NCBI GenBank assembly: GCA_030760725.1
Contig: JASWHV010000001.1
Span: forward strand, 25,045,928-25,109,927
Direction of reading: 5' to 3'
DNA: 64,000 nt
Source of the DNA: Neostapfia colusana
Taxonomy: Eukaryota; Streptophyta; Magnoliopsida; Poales; Poaceae
The translations under genes were made by a program, and so were the position numbers. This document shows positions 1 to 9,693 of the stretch, piece by piece. Position 1 is the stretch's first letter. Every line of letters begins with the position of its first letter. The notes under the pieces were generated by a model that saw only the letters and a list, made by a program, of their open reading frames with translations, was not told the origin of the DNA and did not search any database.

Positions 1-932
1 ACATTGTTCCAAGGCGTGATGAAGAGAAGTGGACGTAAAGAATTGGTCGAAAAGGTCCAACCGGCTGGATTGCGTACTCAGGCTGAGGCTGAGTCGGATA
101 TGGCTCAAATATGGAAGATTTGAGTTGGTTATGATAGGATTTCATGCTAGGCACGAAGTTGAGTTGATATAGGAATGTTTAGGACGTTCCTAAGGTGTTT
201 GGAAGTCTCACGATTGCTTCTATCTGCGAATAGGAGAGTCCTGAGCAGTTATGGTAAGTTAGGATACGAGTCCAATTAGGAGTAGGAGTCCTAGATTGGA
301 TTGATTAGCCTGAGGGCTGGCTATAAAAGCAAGGGAGGCCAGAGCTCTCGTGGGTAGAGAACTTTGGGCTGTTCCTCTTGTGTTTCTATTGAATAAAGTT
401 CAGAGTTTCGAGGAGCTTTTGTGCCTTGTTCGTCCGACTTGTTTTTCGTCAAGTCTTTCTCGCCGAGTTTCTAGACAGACCGACGTTGATTCGGTATTTC
501 GTCCATAACTCGAGTTTTACAGATCTGATTGATGTGATTCTTTTTGGGTTGTCTTCACAACTCAATTATCTATCATCTGTGAAATTTTCACGAGCTTCGG
601 ATCTGTAGTTTTTGAGATACACGAGTTTCTTTGCAGCGTTGCAGATCTGTTTTATATCGGGTAGAACAGATTGATCTTCGTTTAATGTTTTGATCGTATC
701 TCAAGTTTTACTTCGTGTTTTCAAGTGATTTTTGTTGCATTAGATCCGTGACTTGATTCTCTAACTCTCTACTTGATTTTTTATGGTTGAACACGTTTGA
801 AAACACTTGCACACATGGTTTCTTTAACCGATTGATTTTTTGCTGAGGGGTTTTTGTTGTTTCCGCTGCGAAAAGTTTTAATCTACCATTCACCTCCCTC
901 TGGTAGCTTTACACGTGCTCTTCGATCCTACA
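1..932 (+). repeat. LTR remnant, copia-like, 3' portion
   Basis: The stretch reads like the promoter half of a long terminal repeat. A TATAAAA box lies at 322-328 and an AATAAA signal at 392-397. A T-rich region follows, ending in CTTCGATCCTACA at about 920-932, a terminus I associate with grass Sirevirus-type copia LTRs. The left end is outside the window and no coding sequence follows, so this is a solo or truncated LTR. The family is inferred from general appearance, not from an alignment. Confidence 0.5.
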
Positions 933-1959
933 AGGACGCCATAGTTGGGTCTTCAGAGGCGGGCGTATGTGTCGAGTTATCCGGGTAGTGTTTGATTCGA
1001 ATCACCGTCCATCGCGGTTATTGATTACCGCTTGCTCCCTGTGTTGTGACGTAGTAATCAAGTTGTGTGGAAATAGTTTGCAAAGTTTTTAAATGCTGTT
1101 ATGATAATTGTAAATTGCATGAAAACCATGTTTGCAGTAGAGATAGAGCAAACTAAAGTTATTTTTCCACCTTGGGACAAGTGACATTGGAATGAAGCGT
1201 TTCTTGTTTGATTGTGGAGTTCCAATGTTGCTGGGCGCAAGGTCACTACTAATATGGCTAATATCTGAAAGTTAAGGATGAACTTGTAGGCGAGTCTTTT
1301 CGCAAATGATAGGCTTAAGTCTTAGGTTACTTTCATCTAGAGTTTCATGTCTTAGGAGAGACGGTGACGGTTAAGTCTTGTTGAGCCTTTGTGCTCACTC
1401 TTGCTATATAAATGGTTTTGCAGGTAAACTTCGAGGCTATAAAGAAGGTTGTCCGGTGAGACTCGGAAACTTCTGAGTCATGTCACACTTGGAGAACCTA
1501 GCCGCTGCCATGTCTTCATGTTGCTAGCGAGAGGAGTCCGCGGGCTGGACCTCTTCTCGAGTGCTTCGTAGTTATTCAACGTGAGATGGTTATAGACTTC
1601 CGTTGTAGCTATTTTATGTAAATTATTTACAAAGAACAATTTGTAAGCTTCCGCTTTTGATTTATGTAATACATTGTTCCTTATATGTGTGCTGTTCGGT
1701 GCCGCATAACACGGCACCACCCAATGTGATTCCTCGGGCGAGGCGGCACGACCCCGTGATCGGGACCGGGCCCCCTCACCTGTTCTGCTCGAGAGAAGGT
1801 GGAGCTTGGAAGGCTCAAATGCAGTATATGTATGTGGCACACAAGTTAGTAACAGATAGCAATGCTGAATAAGTGTACAAAGAATTTCACCTAGTTGCTG
1901 GACGAACAATGTATTAGAACAGTTGTGGCAACAAGCAAGGGCAAGGATGAATGATGATG
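933..1959 (+). repeat. Probable eroded gypsy LTR, no gene
   Basis: No convincing coding region is present; the open frames here are short and have no recognisable motifs. At 1390-1480 there is a CTCACTCTTGCTATATAA segment followed by TTTGCAG. At 1700-1790 there is a GC-rich inverted patch of the GTGCCGCATAACACGGCAC type. This layout resembles the 3' half of large grass gypsy LTRs and echoes the 4-kb LTR at 41572-45592. The boundaries are not defined by a TSD. Confidence 0.3.
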
Positions 1960-2669
1960 AACAACAAGGATAATATCAGCAAGTATCCAGAACTCACACA
2001 GAAATAGCACAACTAGAAAACCCCTTAGCCTCCTGTTTTCGTCTTGAAGCACTAGTAGAAATCAAAATCTTTTTTTCTCTTTATTTTTTGATATTTTTTT
2101 CTCAACCAGGGGCACAAGAATAGAAACAGCACCAGGTATTAGCTCAAACCGATGAAAGATGGGATCGGCACAAATTCAGGAGCGATTGGAAAAACTGGTG
2201 TTGGAACTTCGGAGTTCGAAACAAGGGCCTTCTTAATTTTTTTGTAATTTTTTTTTGAAAACACCGTATGTGGACTTTTTCGAGACCTTTCTGGGAAAAA
2301 AATTGCGCCTCAATCGGAGTTACGAGCGAAAAGTTATGCCCGTTTTAAGTAGGATACCCTGAATCAGGTTTTGGTGGTGGTGGAAACTGAACAGAAACGA
2401 ATCGGTGGATGAAATTTTTTTGTAGATTGGTTTTTTGTAGATGGCAACGGATGGAAGAAACAAAACTGAACCAAAACAAATCTAAACCAGCAACCAGACT
2501 CAACCTAGGACACGAACTCAGAACTACGGACTCCGAAACTAAATTGTGCAAAAGGTTGAGCGGGAGTTGTAGGTCAGGGAAACTAAAATTTTTTTGTGGC
2601 TTTTTGTGGACGATAGGACTGAAACAAAATAAATCTAAAGGGCACACAAGTATACCTCACGGTGAACCT
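1960..2669 (-). mobile_element. Copia internal leader remnant
   Basis: This AT-rich, non-coding stretch lies directly downstream, on the minus strand, of the PBS and LTR at 2670-3132. It is therefore probably the untranslated leader of that element. I recognise no gag motif. The element is truncated to the left. Confidence 0.35.
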
Positions 2670-3132
2670 GGAAATCTGATACCAATTGATAGGAGGATGA
2701 GTCCCGATCTTCCGAGAGGTAGGGTAAACTTGATTGGGTGGAAATCTCGACGTTGATGATCCAAGGCTCCAAACGAACGAAACCCCGCAATCACTACACC
2801 ACTGCTCCGTTGGTTATCACCCGTGTCACACGAATGACCTCGCCACGAAGGGTTATCTCTGCAAGCGCAATCAAGAACACAAGCAAGAACAGAGAAGTTG
2901 CAATCAAAACTGAATTGATCACGAATTTGGTGTCTCACAACCGATGATCGGCGAACTGTTCAATGACAGATTGTAACTAAGCAAAACCCACCTGTTTGTG
3001 ACGGCGGCTAGGGGTATAAAGGAGGTGGAGGACGACCAGGGGGGTGCTGGGGTCGTGACCTAACCCTAAGACACGTACATAATGGACTTGGACTCGATAC
3101 AAGGCCCAATGGCCCAACTAGGTGATGCAACA
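2670..3132 (-). repeat. Copia 5' LTR with primer binding site
   Basis: Read on the minus strand the repeat runs from TGTTGCATCACC (ending at 3132) to CCTCCTATCA (at 2687), so it is bounded by TG and CA and is 446 bp long. The next bases, plus-strand 2670-2684, read TGGTATCAGATTTCC on the minus strand. This is a good match to the initiator-Met-tRNA primer site used by copia elements. The partner LTR is not in the window. Confidence 0.65.
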
Positions 3133-3254
3133 CCCTGATAGACTCTAAACTTTATATTGTTTCAAATTTTCCCGTCGACTCCGAGGGAATTTCGACGTGG
3201 GGCCAGTTCCATTGGAAAATTTATCCTCTCAGCTTTCCGTGCATATGTAGAACG

Positions 3255-3587
3255 TCAAAAACGGAGTCCGTATGCCTCCTGTGCATCCATTTTAAGGTGG
3301 ACTGCTCCTGGGCCCGAGTTGGACTCGAGTTTGAGTTGGGCTCGGTCTCTAACTTCTTGTTGGCGTATTTTCTGGTCCTCAATGCCTTCAAACCCCTCTC
3401 CAAGTATCTCCATGTCCTCTCCATGGTTCCTAATCATAATTAATCCATTAGGTAGCAACATACTCTCAAAATTCACATATAAAGAATTGTTCAGGAACGA
3501 GCTCACATCTAAATTCAATTGTCGTGCTCGAGCTCTAGTAATTGGACCTTGCATATCTACCATGTGAGTGTTGTGTATATCTGCAGG
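3255..3587 (-). pseudogene. Ty3/gypsy polyprotein C-terminal fragment
   Basis: On the minus strand the frame contains GPITRARARQLN, then a SFLNNS segment and LLPNGLIMIRNHGED. This order is typical of the extreme C-terminus of plant gypsy polyproteins, downstream of integrase. Only about 100 codons remain. It abuts a copia gag N-terminus at about 3588, so two unrelated relics are joined. It is non-functional, and I cannot assign it to a lineage. Confidence 0.55.
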
Positions 3588-3840
3588 AGTGATGTCCACA
3601 TCACATTTGGTCCATCCTCCTGTCAACACCTTGCTTTCCCTCCACGGCGGCCCACACACCTTGGGCACGCAAGAAAATCTTCATCGTCACCACCCACATG
3701 CCGTAGTTGTCCTCCGAAAGCATGAGGTAACGCAATGTTACCCCCACCTCCTTCACAACCGGCTCTTGGCTGCCGTCTCCGCCGTTGCCACCGAAACGAC
3801 GATCGGGCGGCATGTAGACTCCTAAACCATCGACCGACAT
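3588..3840 (-). pseudogene. Copia gag N-terminal fragment
   Basis: A minus-strand ATG at 3840-3838 opens a frame with LSEDNYGMWVVTMKIFL and then WAAVEG. This is the usual N-terminal gag (UBN2/DUF4219-type) signature of copia elements, where a Tyr-x-x-Trp segment precedes a Leu-x-Ala-x-x-x-Trp helix. The frame stops after about 80 codons at the junction with a gypsy fragment. A degenerate PBS and a probable LTR lie upstream at 3860-4603, which fits a truncated copia element. Confidence 0.6.
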
Positions 3841-3859
3841 GGCTGCAGCTCTAACCTAA

Positions 3860-4603
3860 GCTCTAAGTATCAATTGTTGGCCCAGCTCTCTCTAGAACAT
3901 ACAGTATCACACACAATTTTTTTAGCACACAAGAAGTATTGAACACTTTATTTATCAACCTTCACTTGGCTCACTGGACAGCACAATACTACACTTACAC
4001 AACACCGGCTCTAGCCTGCACAACACTCACACGCACAACACTACTCATGCACAACACAAGTACACACTTTGCTTAACTCCACCAGCACTACTCACGCACT
4101 GAGCAGTAATTATAGACAGAGAAGCAACAATCTAGAAGTACTCAGTCATTCTCCTTGCACGTACTATACGGCCGCACATGCTGCATGCAAACTAACTTAC
4201 CACTTAGCCTCAGCTAACTCTATGTACATGCAAACTAATTTGCTGCCCCAGCTAAGTTCACGTTCTTTGCTAACCACCTCGAGCATCTCGTGCAGCACCT
4301 AAGTGCATACATCTCCAGCCCTGTGATCCACATGTTCCTCCCCAAGAAGACACCATCAAATCTTGTTTGCTGCATCACATCTCACGCCTCATCAAAGCTT
4401 GCTGCATCACATCTCACACTTTAGCTCTCTACTCGTTATCCACTTCTGCGGCAACCACATCTTAGGCACAACACGGCTAGCTCTTCCACTAGGACGTAAT
4501 GCAGCTAGTTTGCGCTTGTTCCACACACGCACACGCTAATATCTCCAATAAAACACACATATGCCTGATTACAACTCACATAAATAACAAGATTATTTTA
4601 ACA
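3860..4603 (-). repeat. Probable copia 5' LTR and degenerate PBS
   Basis: Plus-strand 3860-3874 reads TTGATACTTAGAGC on the minus strand, a decayed form of the TGGTATCAGAGC primer site, just inside a CA dinucleotide at 3875. The candidate LTR extends to TGTTAAAATAATC at about 4603. It is rich in CA/ACAC simple sequence between 3960 and 4080. The outer end is inferred only from the TG terminus; no TSD or partner LTR was found. Confidence 0.4.
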
Positions 4604-5049
4604 AGGAGTAGGGAAGATGACGGGGATTGGGGAAGCTCCATGGATCGAAGACATCATGAGCGTACTCCTACGCTAGCACGCCGGAACTGAACTTCCATGG
4701 ATGGAAGCGGCTGCGTCCGGATCTGCTGCTAGGTAGGAGGGAGGATGGAGGGGGAAGGAAGGGGAAGCCTAGCCACCCGTGGGTACCGCTGTCCCGTCGC
4801 CCTCCGGATCGCTGCCCCTTCCTCAGGTTGAATTCGGTGGCGGTGGACTCGGAGTTGAAGTCAGCGAAGCCGACAACACTGATCTGGATTTGGGTTACCA
4901 ATGTTCAACTCGGACTCGGACTCAAACTCGAACTCGGACCCGAGCCAGTTAAAAAAATATGTTCGGCTCGGAGAGAAGTCACCTCCTTTAAAAGGCAGCG
5001 CAGCCCAACGCAGCAGGCAACTCAAAGAAACGGAGAGGAGCAGCCCGAG
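4604..5049 (+). other. Upstream region of the SYF1 copy
   Basis: No gene is recognised here. There is a short degenerate tandem run of CTCGGACTC/CAAACTCGAACTCGG units at about 4905-4945 and a TTTAAAAGG box at about 4987. The region could be the old promoter and 5' leader of the adjacent SYF1 copy. Confidence 0.3.
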
Positions 5050-7001
5050 ATGGAGATCCCGGCGGAGTGCCTGCTTTAAGAAGAGGGCGTCCTTCGGAAT
5101 CCATTCAGACTGGGAGCTTGGCTGGGCTACCTGTCGGCGAGCAGCACGGCGCCGCTGCCGAGGCGCGCCGCCATCTACGAGCGCGCGCTGCCGGGCTCGT
5201 ACAAGCTGTGGCACGCGTACCTGACGGAGCTCGAGGCCGCCGCGCGCGCCCTGCCCGTCACCGACCGCGCCCACGCCGCCTTCGAGCGCGCGCCCGTGTC
5301 CTGGATGCCGCGTGTCTGGCACATGTACGCCTCCGCGCTTCTCGACCAACGCCTCCTCACCCGCGCCCGTCGCGCGCTGGATCGCTCGCTTCGCGCCCTG
5401 CCCATCACGCAGCACCACCTCATGTGCCCGCTCTTCCTCCGCCTCGCCTCGCTTCCTGGCTGCCCCGCCCAGTCCACCGCACGCGTCCTCGGCCGCTACC
5501 TCCAGTTCGACCCAGACTACATCGAGGACTTCATTGCCCACCTCGTCTCTGTCGGCAAGTTTCGGGAAGCGGTCGAGCAACTTGCCGCGGTCATCAACGA
5601 CGACGGCTTCCGCTCCGTCAAGGGCACCACCAAGCGCCAGCTCCTGCTCGACCTCTGCGACCTGCTCGCCAAGCATCCGGAAAACGTCACGGGTCTGCCC
5701 GTCGAAGACATACTCCGCAGAGCCGTCCGGAAGTTCCCAGAAGAGTCTGGCGTGCTGTGGACAACTCTGGCGGGATACTTCACTCGGAGGGACGTGGTCG
5801 AGGAGGGCACCACCGTCTCGGCCGCCATCAAGGACTTCCGGCTGGCGTTCGAGGCCTACCTCCACTTCGAACACGCCCTGGTCTCCGCGGAGGCAGAGCG
5901 TGACGAAGACGGCGAAAAAGAGAACTCTGTTCTTCAGAGCTGATGGCTGACCACCGACCACTCCGACGCCGACATGACCATGGCGAGGCTGGAGCGATTG
6001 CTGGACCGTCGGCCAGAGCTGCTCAACAGAGTGCAGCTGAGGCAGAACCCGCACGACGTCCAGGCATGGCACGACAGGGTGAAGATCTTCCACGCGGACA
6101 CCGCGCAACAAGCCACGACATACGCCGAGGTCCTGGGGACCGTCGATCCGATGAAGGCGACGGGAAAGCCGCACACGCTCTGGCTCGCGTTCGCCAAGAT
6201 GTACGAGGGACGCGGCATGCTGGACAGCGCCCGGGAGGTGTTCCGAGGCGCCACGCAGGTGAACTTCAAGTCAGTCAACGACCTCGCCACCGTCTGGTGC
6301 GAGTGGGCAGAGATGGAGCTGAGACGTGGGGACCACGTGACTGCCATCGACCTCATCCGTCAAGCGACGTCGGAGCCAACGGCCGAGGTCAGGAGACGGG
6401 CCGCCGCCGACCTGGCTCAGGTCAAACTCCACAGGTCCCTCAAGCTGTGGTGGCCATTTTTCTCCGGTACGCCAAGTTCGAGGAGGACTCTGGCCTCGCC
6501 GGACGCGCCATGAAGGTCTACGAGCGCGCCGCGAGCGCTGTTCCCAGCGGCGACAAGCTCAGCGTCTACGATGTGTACATCGCACGGGCCACTGCGTTGT
6601 TCGGCGTTCTCAAGACGAGGGAGGTATTCCATCACGCCATCGGCAGCGGCGGTCTTCCGGACAAGGACGAGAGGGCGATGTGTATCCGGTTCGCCGAGCT
6701 GGAGATTGGCCTCGGTGAAGTCCACCGTGCGAGGGCGCTGTACGTGTACGCGTCAGGCTTCACCGATCCAGGCGCTCACCCAGAATTCTGGAGGCGATGG
6801 AAAGACTTCGAGGTGCTTCACGGAGACGAGAGCACCTTCAAAGAGATGCTCCGGCTGAAAAGAACGATGACGAAGGCTGCCAACGCTGTAGACGTTCAGG
6901 CGCAGGCTGCCACGGGCACGATGAAGAGGCAGTGCGCCGGTCAACAAGTCGATGACATGGGCATGCTGCAACCAAGGAGCAAGAGACTACGTGGAATGTA
7001 G
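5050..7001 (+). pseudogene. SYF1: Broken copy of pre-mRNA-splicing factor SYF1 (XAB2)
   Basis: The translation shows HAT/TPR-like helical repeats of SYF1, a component of the spliceosome-associated NineTeen complex. Landmarks in order are VLRNPF, PGSYKLWHAYL, DQRLLTRARRALDR, LPITQHH, SVKGTTKRQLLLDLCDLL, LLNRVQLRQNP, EVFRGATQVNFKSV, YAKFEEDSGLAGRAMKVYE and HPEFWRRWKDFEVLHG. The ATG at 5050 fits the family N-terminus, but a TAA follows after nine codons (5077) and a TGA interrupts at 5941. At about 6450 the frame changes, and roughly a hundred residues of the usual HAT array are missing. The copy is about 650 codons against some 850-930 in the family, and it has no introns. The intronless state may reflect a retrocopy or an intronless parent gene; I cannot tell which from this window. 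It is GC-rich, unlike the transposons around it. Confidence 0.8.
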
Positions 7002-7330
7002 TAGTGTTTTGCTATTTTTTTCTGTCTGTTGTAGGCTGAGTTCTGACAAGCAGAATCAAATGATGTATCCCACAAAGCATGATATAATTGCCTTCTATCA
7101 ACATCTCTTTTGATTACACATGGACATGACTGCAGAATTGAGGTTTCAGAATAGTTTCTGGTATGATTGGTGTCAGTACAGCTGTGTCTGTTTGTAAAAC
7201 TCTAGTTCTATTGACTCAGAACAATGTCTGGACATGCTACAAAAAAGTTCCATTTCATCACCCCATTTACAAACTTCTAATAATGCTAGTCTTCATAAGT
7301 ACTGTGAGACATTTTCTCGCCATACTAGAA
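7002..7330. other. Convergent 3' region between SYF1 copy and RING gene
   Basis: This AT-rich gap of 329 bp lies between the stop codons of two genes that point at each other. It should hold both 3' untranslated regions. I see no third gene and no clear transposon boundary. Confidence 0.4.
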
Positions 7331-7868
7331 CTATTGTGAGACATCTCCCCGACATATTGGGCATCTTTTCTTCATCAGTAACCATTCTAGTATGCACTTC
7401 ATATGGAATATGTGATTGCAATTAAGGCGTACACAACGATCTCTTGCCTTGAAATCACTCATGCACACTCGACATGACGGAGCATCCTTCTCTTTTCCCA
7501 AGAACACAATCAAAAAGTCCATAATAACCTCAATTGGAGTAGCATCACTAACCATGTCACCTCCATGATAGTTCAATATTATTTGCCGAGCTTCTGGGTC
7601 ATCAACCACCCGGACAGCAGCCTCCACCAATAGCTCTTCCTCCTGTGCATCTGTTGCTAGCCCAACCCAAGAAGCCAAAGGAGAGCTGGAACCACGACCT
7701 CTAACACCATCAATTTCATCAAGGTCATCCAAGACGAGATATCCACTACTGTTGCTGCCCTCGCTGCTGCTGCTACTTTCTCGGCGTGAAGATTTGGCAA
7801 TCTCTAGTGGAGGAAGAGGAGGAAGGAAAACATCTGCAGGATGACTGCAGAGTTGCTTCTTAGGTCTT
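7331..7868 (-). pseudogene. RING-H2 gene, 3' half of the last visible exon
   Basis: The minus-strand frame ends at a TAG (7333-7331) and encodes a C-terminal RING-H2 finger: CRVC, a 14-residue loop, then CNHIFHMKC and CPIC. All eight metal ligands are present in the C3H2C3 order. In known proteins this finger recruits an E2 enzyme and makes the protein a ubiquitin ligase. Upstream are a proline-rich PPLPPLE segment, a serine-rich acidic stretch and a helical segment around AAVRVVDDPEARQI. The exon is cut at 7868/7869 by Gypsy-1. The frame continues exactly at 19703 after removing the element and one TSD copy. The exact family member is not recognised. Confidence 0.75.
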
Positions 7869-8954
7869 TGTCGGTACACTCAATACGGGTACCCTCGCGC
7901 ACAGGGGAAAATGACTAAGGACCTCGCCCTTCTCCGCAGTGAGAGCTCCGAAGGCGCCACGTGTCCGGCGGGGCCGGACCTCCCTCTCCTCAGAGGAGAG
8001 CTCCGGGCCTGCCACGTGGCCAGCAGAAGCCGGACCTCCCCCCTCCGAGGGGGGAGCTCCGAAGGCTCCACGTGTCCCGCGGGGCCGGACCTCCCTCTTC
8101 TCACAGGAGACCTCCGGGCCTGCCACGTGGCCAGCAGAAGCCGGACCTCCCCCCTCCGAGGGGGGAGCTCCGAAGGCTCCACGTGTCCCGCGGGGCCGGA
8201 CCTCCCTCTTCTCACAGGAGACCTCCGGACTCGCCACGTGGCCAGAAGAACAACGCTGCCTGCCCCCGCGAGGTAGGCAGCGGGCGTAAAGACGCGTCAT
8301 GCCTTGCCCGTACGAGGTATTCAAGGCCCGCGCCTTCCCAAGATGCGGAGACGCGGAGCACGCCTCTGTCAGGTGCCGTGGCGCCCAGTCACATCACAGA
8401 CTGGCGCGCCGTGTCAGAGCCTTGCCTGCCAATAAACACAGCAACAAGACATCCACTGCTGCCCCTACCATCATCAACCACTACGACTAGCTTGCGGCAT
8501 GGGCAGGGCGGCAGAACGAAGACTCGGAAGCCTTCACCAAAGACAACTACCGGCATAACTGCATATACGGTAGTCGGCTGGCAATCTCCCCGGGACCACC
8601 TGTCGGGTCCCGGGCCCCCCTTGTAAGCCACTCGAGCCTTGGACTATAAAAGGCTCGGGTAGGCAACGTTAGCAAGGGTTCGAACTCTGTGAACTCGCAC
8701 CCTAGACTTCACTCGCCCTCAAGCTCAGGACTCCAGTTCTGAGCAGCAAGCAATACAGCGAGCACCTCTGCTCACCGTGGACGTAGGGTTTTACGCTCCG
8801 GCGGCCCGAACCACGTAAAACTCGCCGTGTCAAGCTTCTCCCTCACTCGTCCCTAACGCTGAAGCTCTCCGCAAGCGTCTAGCCCCTCCGAAAAAGAACC
8901 TCCGCGGGCTTCCCAGAGCAGGTCCGGGGGAAGTGTCGACCACACACTTCGATA
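7869..8954 (+). repeat. Gypsy-1 5' LTR with G-box tandem array
   Basis: The LTR begins TGTCGGTAC and ends CTTCGATA, decayed from the CTTCGACA end seen in the 3' copy. A tandem repeat of about 111 bp places CACGTG cores at 7958, 8013, 8069, 8124, 8180 and 8235. A TATAAAA box is at 8645-8651. The tail around 8957 (TTTGGCGTGCCAGGTAGGG) just inside the LTR is the primer binding site. Confidence 0.9.
7958..8240 (+). promoter_or_regulatory. Array of six G-box/ABRE-like motifs
   Basis: Six CACGTG cores alternate as CACGTGTC and CACGTGGC, spaced 55-56 bp apart. In plants ACGTGTC and ACGTGGC are ABA-responsive-element cores bound by bZIP factors, and CACGTG also binds bHLH factors. They lie 400-690 bp upstream of the LTR TATA box, in the expected U3 enhancer region. 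The function is inferred from motif identity only. Confidence 0.5.
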
Positions 8955-9010
8955 TTTGGCGTGCCAGGTAGGGGGCTTTTCCCTTGCGCGACGAGTTTTT
9001 GCCGACGAAG

Positions 9011-9691
9011 ATGACGAAGCTTCCTTCAGTGGCAAGCTCTCCTCCCCCGCGTTCACGGCGGACCGTGACAAGCGGGGACTACGTCTCGACGCACTCTGGA
9101 CGGAGTGTGTCGGCACAAGCTAGTAGCCAGCAGCCGACTACGGCAGCGCCAACTCCGGCAACGCAGGATCCAGCTAGCGTGAGATCTTCTGCAGCGCTGA
9201 GCGTCCCCCACGGGGGCGCGCTAGCTGCAGCAAGAGCGCTACTGCACAATCCACCTGCTGGGGACGCGCCTCAGTCAGCGACCCAGTAGTGGATTCGCAA
9301 GGTAGACCGTCTCGTCGTCGCCGCCGCAAAACCTCGACTTCGGCGGGCACGACGCTCCGGCCAACCGGCTGTGTCGCTGACGCACACGCCAACGGTTGAC
9401 GGGCAGACGGTGGATTCCAGCTCCACCAGGCTCCCATCGATGGACCTAAGGACAGAGCTGGAACGATGCCACTTGGGCCAAGATGCCGGAGTGATCCTCG
9501 AGCGATGACGATAAAGGTGTCGCAACCAAGAGGCCGGCGACAGCATGACGTCTGCCTCAACCCCGCCTGAGGCGCAGACTTTCGCCACGCGATCTCTGCC
9601 CCAGGCATACGCCGCGCAGCATATGCCACAGCCATATGCCCTGCAAACGGCGCCCCCGGTCTATGGCACAGCCTTGCCCATACCGGGGTAC
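9011..9691 (+). pseudogene. Gypsy-1 gag N-terminal region
   Basis: An ATG at 9011 opens a serine/proline-rich frame that stops at 9287. The same frame then runs on past the stop through a DLRTELERCHLGQDAG segment typical of the Tat gag N-terminus. The frame changes before the conserved gag core at about 9760. This is the disordered N-terminal arm of gag, now broken. Confidence 0.55.
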
Positions 9692-9693
9692 AA

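Noticed and set aside
4861..6174. Long minus-strand frame of 437 codons over the SYF1 copy
   Set aside because: It lies opposite a clearly SYF1-like frame in very GC-rich DNA, where antisense frames stay open by chance. It has no domain signature.
7958..8240. Regularly spaced repeats resembling a CRISPR array
   Set aside because: Units are about 111 bp of continuous tandem repeat without unique spacers, inside an LTR of a plant retrotransposon.
7860..8324. Repetitive Pro/Gly/Ser frames on both strands of the Gypsy-1 LTR, and their copies at 18478-19184
   Set aside because: They are translations of the 111-bp tandem repeat in the LTR, present in several frames at once, with no gene signal.
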